Positions 1 through 6,697 of a stretch of DNA of 12,956 nucleotides are shown here, in pieces. A program made the translations under genes and the position numbers. How positions within the stretch are numbered: the first letter of the stretch is position 1; every line of letters starts with the position of its first letter. The stretch is taken from contig CANFLJ010000018.1 of NCBI GenBank assembly GCA_947447815.1, forward strand, positions 1 to 12,956, written 5' to 3'. Below the pieces are notes generated by a model. The model searched no databases. It was given only the letters and a program-made list of their open reading frames with translations, and was not told where the DNA came from. This DNA is from Chitinophagaceae bacterium. Lineage in GTDB: Bacteria; Bacteroidota; Bacteroidia; Chitinophagales; Chitinophagaceae.

Positions 1-2
1 AA

Positions 3-62
3 TCACTGGTTTTGCAACATAAAGATCTGGAAAGTTTGTGTTTAATATGGGTGGCTAGTTAA
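3..62 (+). CDS. Possible 3' end of an unidentified plus-strand gene (partial)
   Basis: One plus-strand frame is open from the left edge to a TAA at 60-62 and gives a 19-residue tail, SLVLQHKDLESLCLIWVAS. It would meet sdaA end to end, with the two stop codons directly adjacent, which is common for convergent genes in compact genomes. The other two plus frames close earlier. The stretch is too short to name a family, and an open run of this length can occur by chance. Confidence 0.3.
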   Translation, partial: SLVLQHKDLESLCLIWVAS

Positions 63-1493
63 TTAGCATTCACTCAATCCTACAGGCACAAGCACCGCTA
101 ATCCGCCATCAGAGGTTTCTTTGTATTTACTGTTCATATCAAGTGCTGTATTCCAAAGTGTTTTAATTACTTTGTCAAGACTTACTTTGGCAAAATCCGG
201 CTTGCTTTGAAGTGCTAGTTGTGCAGCAGTTATTGCTTTTATTGCACCCATAGTATTTCTTTCAATACAAGGTATCTGTACTAATCCTCCTACAGGATCG
301 CAGGTAAGTCCAAGATGATGTTCCATGGCAATTTCTGCTGCCATCATAACCTGCTTTTGATTACCCCCAAGACTTTCAGCCAGTGCTGCAGCGGCCATTG
401 CACTACTTACCCCTATCTCGGCCTGACATCCTCCCATAGCAGCACTGATAGTGGCACCTTTTTTGAAGATACTTCCTACCTCGGCTGCCGTTAATAGAAA
501 GTTTACAATTTTGTCTTCATTGTTACCTCCACAAAAGGCAACATAATATTGAAGTACAGCAGGTATTACTCCAGCTGCTCCATTAGTGGGTGCTGTAACT
601 ACTCTGCCAAAAGATGCATTCTCTTCGTTCACAGCCAATGCAAAACAGCTTACCCAATCTATGATATTACTGAAATTATTGGCCTGATTAGTAATTATCT
701 TAAGCCACTCTGCATAGTTATTATAGGTAACATTACCCATCAATTTTTTATTCAGATCGAAGGCCCTTCTATGTACTTCAAGACCACCAGGCAAGATACC
801 TCCGGTATGACAACCCTTGTAAATACATTCCCGCATAGTACTCCATATATGAAGCAGATTATGTTTTACTTCCTCCTCAGACCTCCATGACAGCTCATTT
901 TCCAACACAATTTCATGAACACTTAATCCTGTTTTCCTGCACCAGTGTAAAAGATCATCGGCAGTATTAATAGGGAAAGGTAAGCTAACCGTTTTTTGTT
1001 TCCTACTCTCCTCCTCTCCTTCTTTAACAATAAACCCACCTCCTATAGAATAATAAGTATAACTGATTTTTACATCCCCCTTTAACGCAATTAAAAAGCT
1101 AATACCATTTGGATGAAATGGCAGACTTTCATTTACCAGATAATGAATATTCTTAGCCGGATTAAAGCTTATTGCACTTTGTTTTGCGAGTAAGATAGAT
1201 TGTTCTTTTCCAATAGTCTGTATGGTTGACTGTACATTTTTTACAACCATCGTTTCAGGGTCTTCCCCCATTAATCCCAATTGAACAGCAATATCAGTTC
1301 CATGACCAACACCAGTCTTTGCCAATGAACCATATAGTAATACATCTATGCTGCTTACTTGTGTAAGTGCATCATTAATTTGCAACTCCTCTAAACATCG
1401 TAGGGCAGCTTTCCATGGTCCAAGAGTATGTGAACTGGAAGGTCCAATACCTATTTTAAACATGTCGAAAACCGATATTGCTTCATATTGCAT
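63..1493 (-). CDS. sdaA: L-serine dehydratase, iron-sulfur dependent, single chain
   Basis: Deaminates L-serine to pyruvate and ammonia in the cytoplasm. I chose the ATG at 1493 (476 aa, start MQYEAISVFDMFKIGIG) over an in-frame TTG seven codons upstream, because that TTG lies inside a likely promoter box. The SDH beta domain is N-terminal (PSSSHT at residues 18-23) and the alpha domain C-terminal (TAPTNGAAGV near 301). Cys356, Cys398 and Cys409 match the three cluster cysteines of the Legionella enzyme (343, 385, 396), with identical spacings of 42 and 11. The last residue is Cys476, as in type II enzymes where the C-terminal cysteine ligates the [4Fe-4S] cluster. Length and motifs are complete. 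It is a single gene facing away from the DUF5808 gene. No clear terminator is visible after it. Confidence 0.96.
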   Translation of the reverse strand: MQYEAISVFDMFKIGIGPSSSHTLGPWKAALRCLEELQINDALTQVSSIDVLLYGSLAKTGVGHGTDIAVQLGLMGEDPETMVVKNVQSTIQTIGKEQSILLAKQSAISFNPAKNIHYLVNESLPFHPNGISFLIALKGDVKISYTYYSIGGGFIVKEGEEESRKQKTVSLPFPINTADDLLHWCRKTGLSVHEIVLENELSWRSEEEVKHNLLHIWSTMRECIYKGCHTGGILPGGLEVHRRAFDLNKKLMGNVTYNNYAEWLKIITNQANNFSNIIDWVSCFALAVNEENASFGRVVTAPTNGAAGVIPAVLQYYVAFCGGNNEDKIVNFLLTAAEVGSIFKKGATISAAMGGCQAEIGVSSAMAAAALAESLGGNQKQVMMAAEIAMEHHLGLTCDPVGGLVQIPCIERNTMGAIKAITAAQLALQSKPDFAKVSLDKVIKTLWNTALDMNSKYKETSDGGLAVLVPVGLSEC

Positions 1494-1511
1494 AGTGAAA
1501 TTATTATTCAA

Positions 1512-1519
1512 CAAATATA
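1512..1519 (-). promoter_or_regulatory. Candidate -7 box of sdaA
   Basis: The minus strand reads TATATTTG, a full match to the Bacteroidota -7 consensus TANNTTTG. Its last base is 19 nt before the chosen sdaA ATG. No TTTG-like -33 box is seen at the expected 19-nt spacing, so the call rests on the -7 box and its position. Confidence 0.4.
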
Positions 1520-1613
1520 AAATAACAAGTGTTAGCTTTTATTATTTAAATACTATTTAAACATCTTTTTCAAGATATGAGGTGAAACCTATCTACAATA
1601 TAATATTGGTCCT

Positions 1614-1621
1614 TAATTTTG
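1614..1621 (+). promoter_or_regulatory. Candidate -7 box of the DUF5808 gene
   Basis: TAATTTTG fits TANNTTTG fully and ends 18 nt before the ATG at 1639. There is no good -33 box upstream. If it is used, transcription starts downstream of an in-frame GTG at 1582, which argues for the ATG start. Confidence 0.4.
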
Positions 1622-1638
1622 TACGATTAATATATATA

Positions 1639-1872
1639 ATGGAATCGAATAATAAGCCATCACAAGAGACCTATGATAAATGGCATAGTGACCCTGATAA
1701 CTGGAAGATGGGAGTATTTTATTACAACAAAGAAGATAAAAGACTATTTCCGCCTAAAAGAATAAGCGGAATGGGGTGGACCATCAACTTTGCTAATCCA
1801 ATGTCAATTCTTGCATTCTTTGCTTTATTGGCAGGTGTTCTGATAGTAATTAAGCTAATAAAACAATCTTGA
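1639..1872 (+). CDS. DUF5808 family small membrane protein
   Basis: A 77-aa protein of unknown function. Residues about 16-53 carry the pattern I associate with DUF5808: DPDNWKMGVFYYNKEDKRLF, then PPKR, then GMGWTINFANP. This is followed by one hydrophobic segment at about 54-73 and a short basic tail (KLIKQS), so it should be a single-pass inner-membrane protein. An upstream in-frame GTG (1582) would add 19 hydrophobic residues, but the DUF starts after the ATG and the promoter box lies between the two starts. It is transcribed away from sdaA and ends 9 nt from the end of the convergent gatA. The context does not reveal a role. Confidence 0.8.
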   Translation: MESNNKPSQETYDKWHSDPDNWKMGVFYYNKEDKRLFPPKRISGMGWTINFANPMSILAFFALLAGVLIVIKLIKQS

Positions 1873-1881
1873 TAGATCTAA

Positions 1882-3318
1882 TTATTCATTTGCAGCAATA
1901 AAGCTGTTGCTAAGTGCAAATAATAATTCTTCATCGAAATGATTTGTCATAAGTTGCAATCCAAAAGGCATTCCATTTGAATGTTTGAAAAGAGGTAGTG
2001 ATATTGCCGGTATTCCTACAAGATTGGCATATACCGTATAAATATCAGCAAGGTACATAGCAACAGAATCATCGCTTTTCTCTCCTAATTTGAACGCGGG
2101 TGATGGTACTGTAGGAGATATGATTGCATCATATTCCTGAAATATCTTAGTTGTATTGTCCGACAACAATCTTCTTACCTGTTGTGCTTTGGTAAAATAG
2201 GCGTCAAAATATCCGGCACTCAATACAAAAGACCCCAATAATATTCTGCGTTGTACTTCCTTTCCAAAACCTTTACTACGGCTTTGTTTGTACATTTCAT
2301 TTAAATCATCTATACCTTCTGTATGTCTATGGCCATATCTTACCCCATCAAAACGAGATAAGTTGCTGGAAGCTTCGGCTGTTGTAAGAATGTAATAAGT
2401 AGGCACTATATAATCCAGCCAATCGAAGTTGATGGCATCTACTATAAAGCCTTTAGCTTTTAATGTTTGAATATAATTTTCGGTAGCTACTTTAATTTCA
2501 GGATCGATGCCTGGATGATCCAATACTTGTTTAAAATAGGCTATTCTTTTTCCTGAAGGCTCTTTAGTAGCATGAGCAGCATATTGTTCTACTGGTTTAG
2601 GCGATGCTGTACTATCAAAGTTATCCTCTCCACTCATTACTTCTAATGCAATTGCAACATCAGTAAGATTTTTGCCAAAGATTCCAATTTGATCGAAAGA
2701 AGAAGCGTATGCTATTAACCCATATCTGGAAATACGACCATAAGTAGGCTTCATGCCTATGATACCACAAAAATCAGCAGGCTGTCTTACCGAGCCTCCC
2801 GTATCACTCCCCAGACTAATCATAGTAAGATCAGCTTGAACGGCTACGGCAGAACCACCAGAAGATCCGCCTGGCACTCTTTCTGTATCTGCAGCATTTT
2901 TTACTATCCCAAAAGCAGAATTTTCACTACTACTACCCATTGCAAATTCATCACAGTTATTGCGACCGATAATAATAGCACCTTCTGCTAATAATCTCTC
3001 CACTGCAGTTGCAGAATAAACAGACTCAAATTTATCAAGAATTTTAGAGGCAGCTGTTACAACATGTCCTTTGTAACATATTACATCCTTCAAAGAAACT
3101 ACTACTCCATGTAACCTACCAAGGGGCAATCCATCATTCCTTTGTTTATCAAGATCTGTAGCTCTTTGTAAAGCTTCGTCGGCAAATACTTCCAAGAAAG
3201 CATTCAAATGCTTTTTCTCTTCAATTGCTGCCAAATAATGTTTCACAGCAAGTAAACACCCATCAGGGTTTGTTGCTAAAAATGAATGGTACTCTTTAAT
3301 GGATGTATATGAAAACAA
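1882..3318 (-). CDS. gatA: Asp-tRNA(Asn)/Glu-tRNA(Gln) amidotransferase subunit A
   Basis: The amidase subunit of GatCAB, which releases ammonia from glutamine so that GatB can convert misacylated Glu-tRNA(Gln) or Asp-tRNA(Asn). It is 478 aa, the normal length. The amidase signature is complete: catalytic Lys77 in SLKD, cis-Ser152 in the glycine/serine-rich loop (GGSSGGS, 150-156) and nucleophile Ser176 in DTGGSVRQP. These sit two residues before the K79/S154/S178 triad of the Staphylococcus aureus enzyme. No ATG is available at the 5' end: the frame is closed by a TAA at 3340-3342, and only TTG (3318), ATT (3334-3336) and ATA (3337-3339) precede the conserved SIKEY stretch. TTG is the most likely start. 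gatB and gatC are not in the window. Confidence 0.95.
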   Translation of the reverse strand: MFSYTSIKEYHSFLATNPDGCLLAVKHYLAAIEEKKHLNAFLEVFADEALQRATDLDKQRNDGLPLGRLHGVVVSLKDVICYKGHVVTAASKILDKFESVYSATAVERLLAEGAIIIGRNNCDEFAMGSSSENSAFGIVKNAADTERVPGGSSGGSAVAVQADLTMISLGSDTGGSVRQPADFCGIIGMKPTYGRISRYGLIAYASSFDQIGIFGKNLTDVAIALEVMSGEDNFDSTASPKPVEQYAAHATKEPSGKRIAYFKQVLDHPGIDPEIKVATENYIQTLKAKGFIVDAINFDWLDYIVPTYYILTTAEASSNLSRFDGVRYGHRHTEGIDDLNEMYKQSRSKGFGKEVQRRILLGSFVLSAGYFDAYFTKAQQVRRLLSDNTTKIFQEYDAIISPTVPSPAFKLGEKSDDSVAMYLADIYTVYANLVGIPAISLPLFKHSNGMPFGLQLMTNHFDEELLFALSNSFIAANE

Positions 3319-3402
3319 TTCCGGTAGATTTTTAATTATTTATAATGATAGCAAATAAAGTAAATTTTCTTTGTTCCGATTAAAATGATTGAAAGAATAC
3401 AT

Positions 3403-3416
3403 CGTGAGTCGTGAGT
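3403..3416. repeat. Two tandem copies of the heptamer CGTGAGT
   Basis: CGTGAGTCGTGAGT plus a following C lies in the 130-nt gap between tatC and gatA. The composition differs from the AT-rich surroundings. It could be a short remnant of a heptanucleotide microsatellite. No function can be assigned. Confidence 0.5.
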
Positions 3417-3448
3417 CCATACACAAAAAAATCTACTTTTTACTTAAA

Positions 3449-4294
3449 TTAACTCCACTCCTCTTCTACCTGTTTACGGCTCTTATCTACCTTAGCAGCG
3501 AGTAAAATACTTATCTCGTATAAAATATAAATAGGAATAGAAACAATGATAGTACTCAACATATCTGGTGGAGTAATAATAGAAGCAACTATTACAATAC
3601 CTAAGACAGCATATCTCCTTCCCTTTCTTAATAATGCAGCATTTACCACATTAATTTTTGCCAGAAAATACATCACCAAAGGAAGCTGAAAGGATAAACC
3701 TGCACCAAGAATTAAAGGAACAATCGTATTGAAATAACTCATGATAGTCCATTTATTTTCGATGTTGTCATCCAGCGTAAAATTGGCAAAAAAGTTAATA
3801 GTATAAGGAGCAATAACAAAGTAACCGAAAGCAGTACCTAAGAAGAACAATACTGAAACCCAGAAAATGACCCCTGTAGTATTTTTTAATTCCTTTGTAG
3901 TTAAAGCAGGTTTTATAAATTTCCAGAACTGATAAAATACATAAGGGAAGGCGACTATAAAACCACCAATAAGAATGATATTCATGAATACGCCAAATTC
4001 ACCAGCCACTGTATTACTCTGCAATTTTACTGTAATCTCTTGCATACAAAGCTGAGAACCCTTACCAAGTCTTTGACCGATACTACAAAGCAGTTTGTAA
4101 GTAAGAAAATCTTTATGAGTAGGTCCCATCAAAATTTTCTGCGTAATAAACTTATTGTTAACCCCTATAAATACAGCTCCAATAACAACTGCAATGGCAG
4201 AACGAAACAAATGTTTTCGTAGCTCATCAATATGATCTGCGAAAGACATTTCTGCTCTTGGACTATCACTGGAAGTCTTATTGAAAAGTTTCAT
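3449..4294 (-). CDS. tatC: Twin-arginine translocase subunit TatC
   Basis: The multi-spanning inner-membrane receptor for twin-arginine signal peptides, which works with TatA to export folded proteins. It is 281 aa. Family features are the N-terminal FADHIDELRKHLF motif (18-30), the FPYVFYQFWKFIKPAL stretch (116-131) with a following Glu, and the TPPDMLST loop (241-248) before the last helix. Six membrane segments can be drawn at about 31-50, 103-125, 142-164, 188-212, 226-242 and 247-266. The loop after the first helix contains three cysteines (70, 83 and nearby residues vary), which is not diagnostic. The gene starts with ATG, 100 nt after the end of tatA, but a terminator lies in that gap. 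No standard promoter box is visible just upstream, so expression may depend on read-through from tatA. Confidence 0.95.
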   Translation of the reverse strand: MKLFNKTSSDSPRAEMSFADHIDELRKHLFRSAIAVVIGAVFIGVNNKFITQKILMGPTHKDFLTYKLLCSIGQRLGKGSQLCMQEITVKLQSNTVAGEFGVFMNIILIGGFIVAFPYVFYQFWKFIKPALTTKELKNTTGVIFWVSVLFFLGTAFGYFVIAPYTINFFANFTLDDNIENKWTIMSYFNTIVPLILGAGLSFQLPLVMYFLAKINVVNAALLRKGRRYAVLGIVIVASIITPPDMLSTIIVSIPIYILYEISILLAAKVDKSRKQVEEEWS

Positions 4295-4305
4295 TAATTA
4301 ATAAA

Positions 4306-4320
4306 AAGCGTATCCCGCTT
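4306..4320 (-). promoter_or_regulatory. Small hairpin with T-run just before tatC
   Basis: On the minus strand a 5-bp stem (AAGCG / CGCTT, loop GGATA) is followed directly by a run of T, 11 nt before the tatC ATG. The shape is that of a weak terminator or attenuator. It could also be chance, because the stem is short. Confidence 0.25.
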
Positions 4321-4337
4321 GTATGAATTGAAATAAA

Positions 4338-4370
4338 TAAAAAGACGCATAGTAACTGCGTCTCTTTTTA
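4338..4370 (-). terminator. Intrinsic terminator after tatA
   Basis: Perfect 7-bp stem, AGACGCA (4343-4349) and TGCGTCT (4357-4363), with a 7-nt loop. On the minus strand it is followed by TTTTATTTATT, and the other side has T5 on the plus strand, so it may work in both directions. It lies 25-57 nt after the tatA stop and separates tatA from tatC. Confidence 0.8.
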
Positions 4371-4394
4371 CCCTTTAATATTTTACAAAACAGA

Positions 4395-4604
4395 CTATTT
4401 AGAATCAGTTGTATTGGTAGGTTTGTTAGGAGTAGTATCATTTACATGATCTTCAATCCCCTTTTTAATATCATTTTTAGCATCATTAAACTCTCTGATA
4501 CCTTTTCCTAATCCACGCATTAACTCAGGTATTTTTTTACCTCCAAACATCAGAACCAGAATTAATAATATAAGAATTAAATGTTGCGGTGCAAATAAGT
4601 CCAT
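4395..4604 (-). CDS. tatA: Twin-arginine translocase subunit TatA/TatE
   Basis: The pore-forming partner of TatC. It is 69 aa. One N-terminal membrane helix (about 7-20) is followed by the family's FG hinge and amphipathic helix (FGGKKIPEL, residues 20-28, then RGLGKGIREF), and a polar tail rich in Asp, Asn, Thr and Pro. The length and the FGGKKIPEL/GLGKGIREF motifs are typical of Bacteroidota TatA. It starts at an ATG behind a promoter box and ends before a strong terminator. tatC lies downstream on the same strand. Confidence 0.93.
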   Translation of the reverse strand: MDLFAPQHLILILLILVLMFGGKKIPELMRGLGKGIREFNDAKNDIKKGIEDHVNDTTPNKPTNTTDSK

Positions 4605-4621
4605 AAAAAATATTTAGTTGG

Positions 4622-4652
4622 CAAAGATAAGTCGTAAATAACAAGATACAAG
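4622..4652 (-). promoter_or_regulatory. Candidate Bacteroidota promoter of tatA
   Basis: The minus strand shows CTTG (4649-4652; three of four bases of TTTG), a 19-nt spacer and TATCTTTG (4622-4629), a full TANNTTTG match. The last base of the -7 box lies 18 nt before the tatA ATG. Confidence 0.55.
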
Positions 4653-4694
4653 TTAAAAATTAGGAACTTTTTATAGTCTAGGCATTTAGGGGCA

Positions 4695-4728
4695 CAAAAA
4701 AGCGAAGGACTGATTTCAATCCTTCGCT
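4695..4728 (-). terminator. Intrinsic terminator after rplS
   Basis: Perfect 9-bp stem, AGCGAAGGA (4701-4709) and TCCTTCGCT (4720-4728), followed on the minus strand by six T. It begins 22 nt after the rplS stop codon. This is the clearest terminator in the window. Confidence 0.92.
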
Positions 4729-4750
4729 AAAGTATCTTAGAAGAAAAAAA

Positions 4751-5104
4751 TTATCTAATTCTTTTTTCCTTAATTCTTGCTCTCTTACCGCTTCTTTCAC
4801 GTAAGAAGTACAATTTAGCACGACGTACTTTACCTACTTTGTTTAATTGTACAGACTCGATATTAGGTGAAAAGAAAGGGAATAAACGCTCTACACCTAC
4901 ACCATCAGAAATTTTTCTAACGGTAAAGGTTGCAGTTTGTCCTGTACCTTGTAATTTAAGAACATCTCCTCTGAAACTCTGGATACGTTCTTTACCACCT
5001 TCTACAATTTTATAGTTAACGGTAACATTGTCACCGGCTTTAAACTTAGGAAGTTCTGTTTTTGCTGCTAATTGTTCGTGAACAAATTTTACTGCTAATT
5101 CCAT
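4751..5104 (-). CDS. rplS: 50S ribosomal protein bL19
   Basis: A large-subunit ribosomal protein at the 30S-50S interface. It is 117 aa, the usual length. Family blocks are the central FRGDVLKLQG (44-53), FTVRKISDGVGVERLFP (60-76), SPNIESVQ (79-86) and the basic C-terminal KVRRAKLYFLRERSGKRARI. It starts at the ATG at 5104. It is a single transcription unit here, with its own promoter and a strong terminator; the common partners trmD, rimM and rpsP are absent. It sits between the pectin operon and the Tat genes with no functional link visible. Confidence 0.97.
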   Translation of the reverse strand: MELAVKFVHEQLAAKTELPKFKAGDNVTVNYKIVEGGKERIQSFRGDVLKLQGTGQTATFTVRKISDGVGVERLFPFFSPNIESVQLNKVGKVRRAKLYFLRERSGKRARIKEKRIR

Positions 5105-5124
5105 ACATCTATTTTTTGGGACGG

Positions 5125-5155
5125 CAAAAGTAATGGCAAATTGTCAATAATCAAA
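5125..5155 (-). promoter_or_regulatory. Bacteroidota-type promoter of rplS
   Basis: The minus strand has TTTG at 5152-5155, a spacer of exactly 19 nt, then TACTTTTG at 5125-5132. Both boxes match the Bacteroidota housekeeping consensus (TTTG-N19-TANNTTTG) in full. The -7 box ends 21 nt before the ATG, leaving a leader of about 15 nt. Confidence 0.75.
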
Positions 5156-5188
5156 ACAAAATATAATTTAATTACTTTTTTTACGTTA

Positions 5189-5205
5189 AATCTGCCTTCC
5201 AGATT
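5189..5205 (-). terminator. Hairpin after uxaC, possible end of the pectin operon
   Basis: 6-bp perfect stem AATCTG/CAGATT with a 5-nt loop, 15-31 nt after the uxaC stop. No T-run follows on the minus strand (TAACGTAAAAAAAG), so it is not a standard intrinsic terminator. It may stabilise the 3' end of the mRNA or be chance. Confidence 0.3.
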
Positions 5206-5219
5206 GGTTAAAATGTTAA

Positions 5220-6668
5220 TTAAAGGGCTGCTGCAGCCATTCTTTGAGGCACTTCAGCACCCGCCTCACTAAATCCAAAATAGTTATTGGCGTTGTGATA
5301 ACAGATATCCTGAATTACTTTTCCAACCCATTTAATATCGTTTGGCATCTCTCCATTTTCAATTTCAGAACCAAAAAGATCGCACAATATTCTTCTGAAA
5401 TACTCATGACGAGGGTAAGACAAGAATGAACGGGAATCGGTAAGCATACCAATAAAACGACTAATTAGTCCCATGTTAGAAAGCGCATTCATTTGCTTAA
5501 CCATGCCATCTTTCTGATCCAGGAACCACCATCCGCTACCAAATTGAATCTTTCCAGCAGAAGAACCATCATTGAAATTTCCAATCATAGTTGCCATTAG
5601 TTCATTATCTGCCGGATTTAGGTTGTACAAAATAGTCTTAGCCAATTTATCCTGAGAATCTAATTTATCCAAGAATTTAGACAAAGCTCTACCTTGAGAG
5701 AAATCGCCAATAGAGTCCCATCCTGTATCTGGACCTAAAGTAGATAGCATTCTGTTGTTATTGTTTCTTAATGCGCCTAAATGGAACTGCTGAGCCCATC
5801 CTTTCTCCCAATCCCACTCAGCAAAATGTAATAACATAGCTGATTTGAATTTTACCTGCTCTACATTAGTTAATTGTTTCCCTCCATGAATCTTGGTGAA
5901 GATTGCTTCTATTTCAGAACCAGTAAAGTCTTCAGCATAAATTTCTTCCAAACCATGATCACTCACGCAACAACCAACAGAAGCAAAGAAATCGTGACGA
6001 TTCTGTAAAGCATATAAGAAATCGTTGAAATTAGAAATAGCAATATCACTAGCTGCTTCTATTTTCTTTACATAAGCGTTGAATTTTTCAGGATCACCAA
6101 CATTCATAGCATTATCCGGACGGAAAGAAGGACGAATAGGAATTTCGAATCCTTCGTTCTTTAATTGCAAGTGATAGGCTAGATTATCAGCAGGATCATC
6201 AGTAGTACAAACTGTAACTACATTCATTTTGCGTAATAAATTACGAACAGAAAAATCATCTGTACGAAGTTTGGCAGAACATTCATCATAGATTCTTTTT
6301 GCAGAATCTGGATTCAGAATTTCATTGATACCAAAGTAGCGTTGCAATTCCATGTGTGTCCAATGGTACAAAGGATTGCGAAGTGTATATGGTACAGTAG
6401 CTGCCCATTGTTCGAACTTTGCATAATCAGAAGCATCACCAGTGCAGAAATTTTCATCTACACCATTGGTACGCATAGCACGCCATTTGTAATGATCTCC
6501 ATACAACCATATCTGGGTAAGGTTTTCGAATTTTTTATCTTCTGCTATTTGTTGTTGAGGTAAATGGCAGTGATAATCTATGATAGGCATTTGTTTTGCA
6601 TACTCATGATAGAGGACTTTTGCAGTTTCTGTCTTTAACAGAAAATTTTCATCAAGAAACTTTTTCAT
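5220..6668 (-). CDS. uxaC: Uronate isomerase (glucuronate/galacturonate isomerase)
   Basis: Isomerises D-galacturonate to D-tagaturonate, and D-glucuronate to D-fructuronate, as the first cytoplasmic step of uronate breakdown. It is 482 aa, close to the usual 465-475, with an amidohydrolase-type fold. Visible family motifs are the metal-site HCH (His33, His35), TTDDP (155-159), SDHGLEE (236-242), QFHLGALRNNN (294-304) and GMLTDSRSFLSYPRHEYFRRILC (from 407), including Asp411. There is no signal peptide, as expected for a cytosolic enzyme. It is the last gene of the operon, 29 nt after the PL10-CE8 gene, and ties secreted pectin degradation to internal galacturonate use. uxaA and uxaB are not in the window. 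Confidence 0.96.
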   Translation of the reverse strand: MKKFLDENFLLKTETAKVLYHEYAKQMPIIDYHCHLPQQQIAEDKKFENLTQIWLYGDHYKWRAMRTNGVDENFCTGDASDYAKFEQWAATVPYTLRNPLYHWTHMELQRYFGINEILNPDSAKRIYDECSAKLRTDDFSVRNLLRKMNVVTVCTTDDPADNLAYHLQLKNEGFEIPIRPSFRPDNAMNVGDPEKFNAYVKKIEAASDIAISNFNDFLYALQNRHDFFASVGCCVSDHGLEEIYAEDFTGSEIEAIFTKIHGGKQLTNVEQVKFKSAMLLHFAEWDWEKGWAQQFHLGALRNNNNRMLSTLGPDTGWDSIGDFSQGRALSKFLDKLDSQDKLAKTILYNLNPADNELMATMIGNFNDGSSAGKIQFGSGWWFLDQKDGMVKQMNALSNMGLISRFIGMLTDSRSFLSYPRHEYFRRILCDLFGSEIENGEMPNDIKWVGKVIQDICYHNANNYFGFSEAGAEVPQRMAAAAL

Positions 6669-6697
6669 ATTCTGATTTTTGTTAATGAAATAAACGA

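Noticed and set aside
549..890. Plus-strand reading frame inside sdaA
   Set aside because: It lies antisense to a complete, motif-verified sdaA and has no recognisable domain; the same holds for other antisense frames in tatC, uxaC and GH28.
1582..1638. GTG start extending the DUF5808 protein by 19 residues
   Set aside because: The extension is not part of the conserved block and the candidate promoter box lies downstream of the GTG.
1900..1925. Possible terminator hairpin (AGCAA / TTGCT) between DUF5808 and gatA
   Set aside because: The stem is five bases, lies inside the gatA coding region and has no T-run on either strand.
3425..3450. AT-only hairpin after tatC as a terminator
   Set aside because: The stem would be A-T pairs only (about five), too weak to call.
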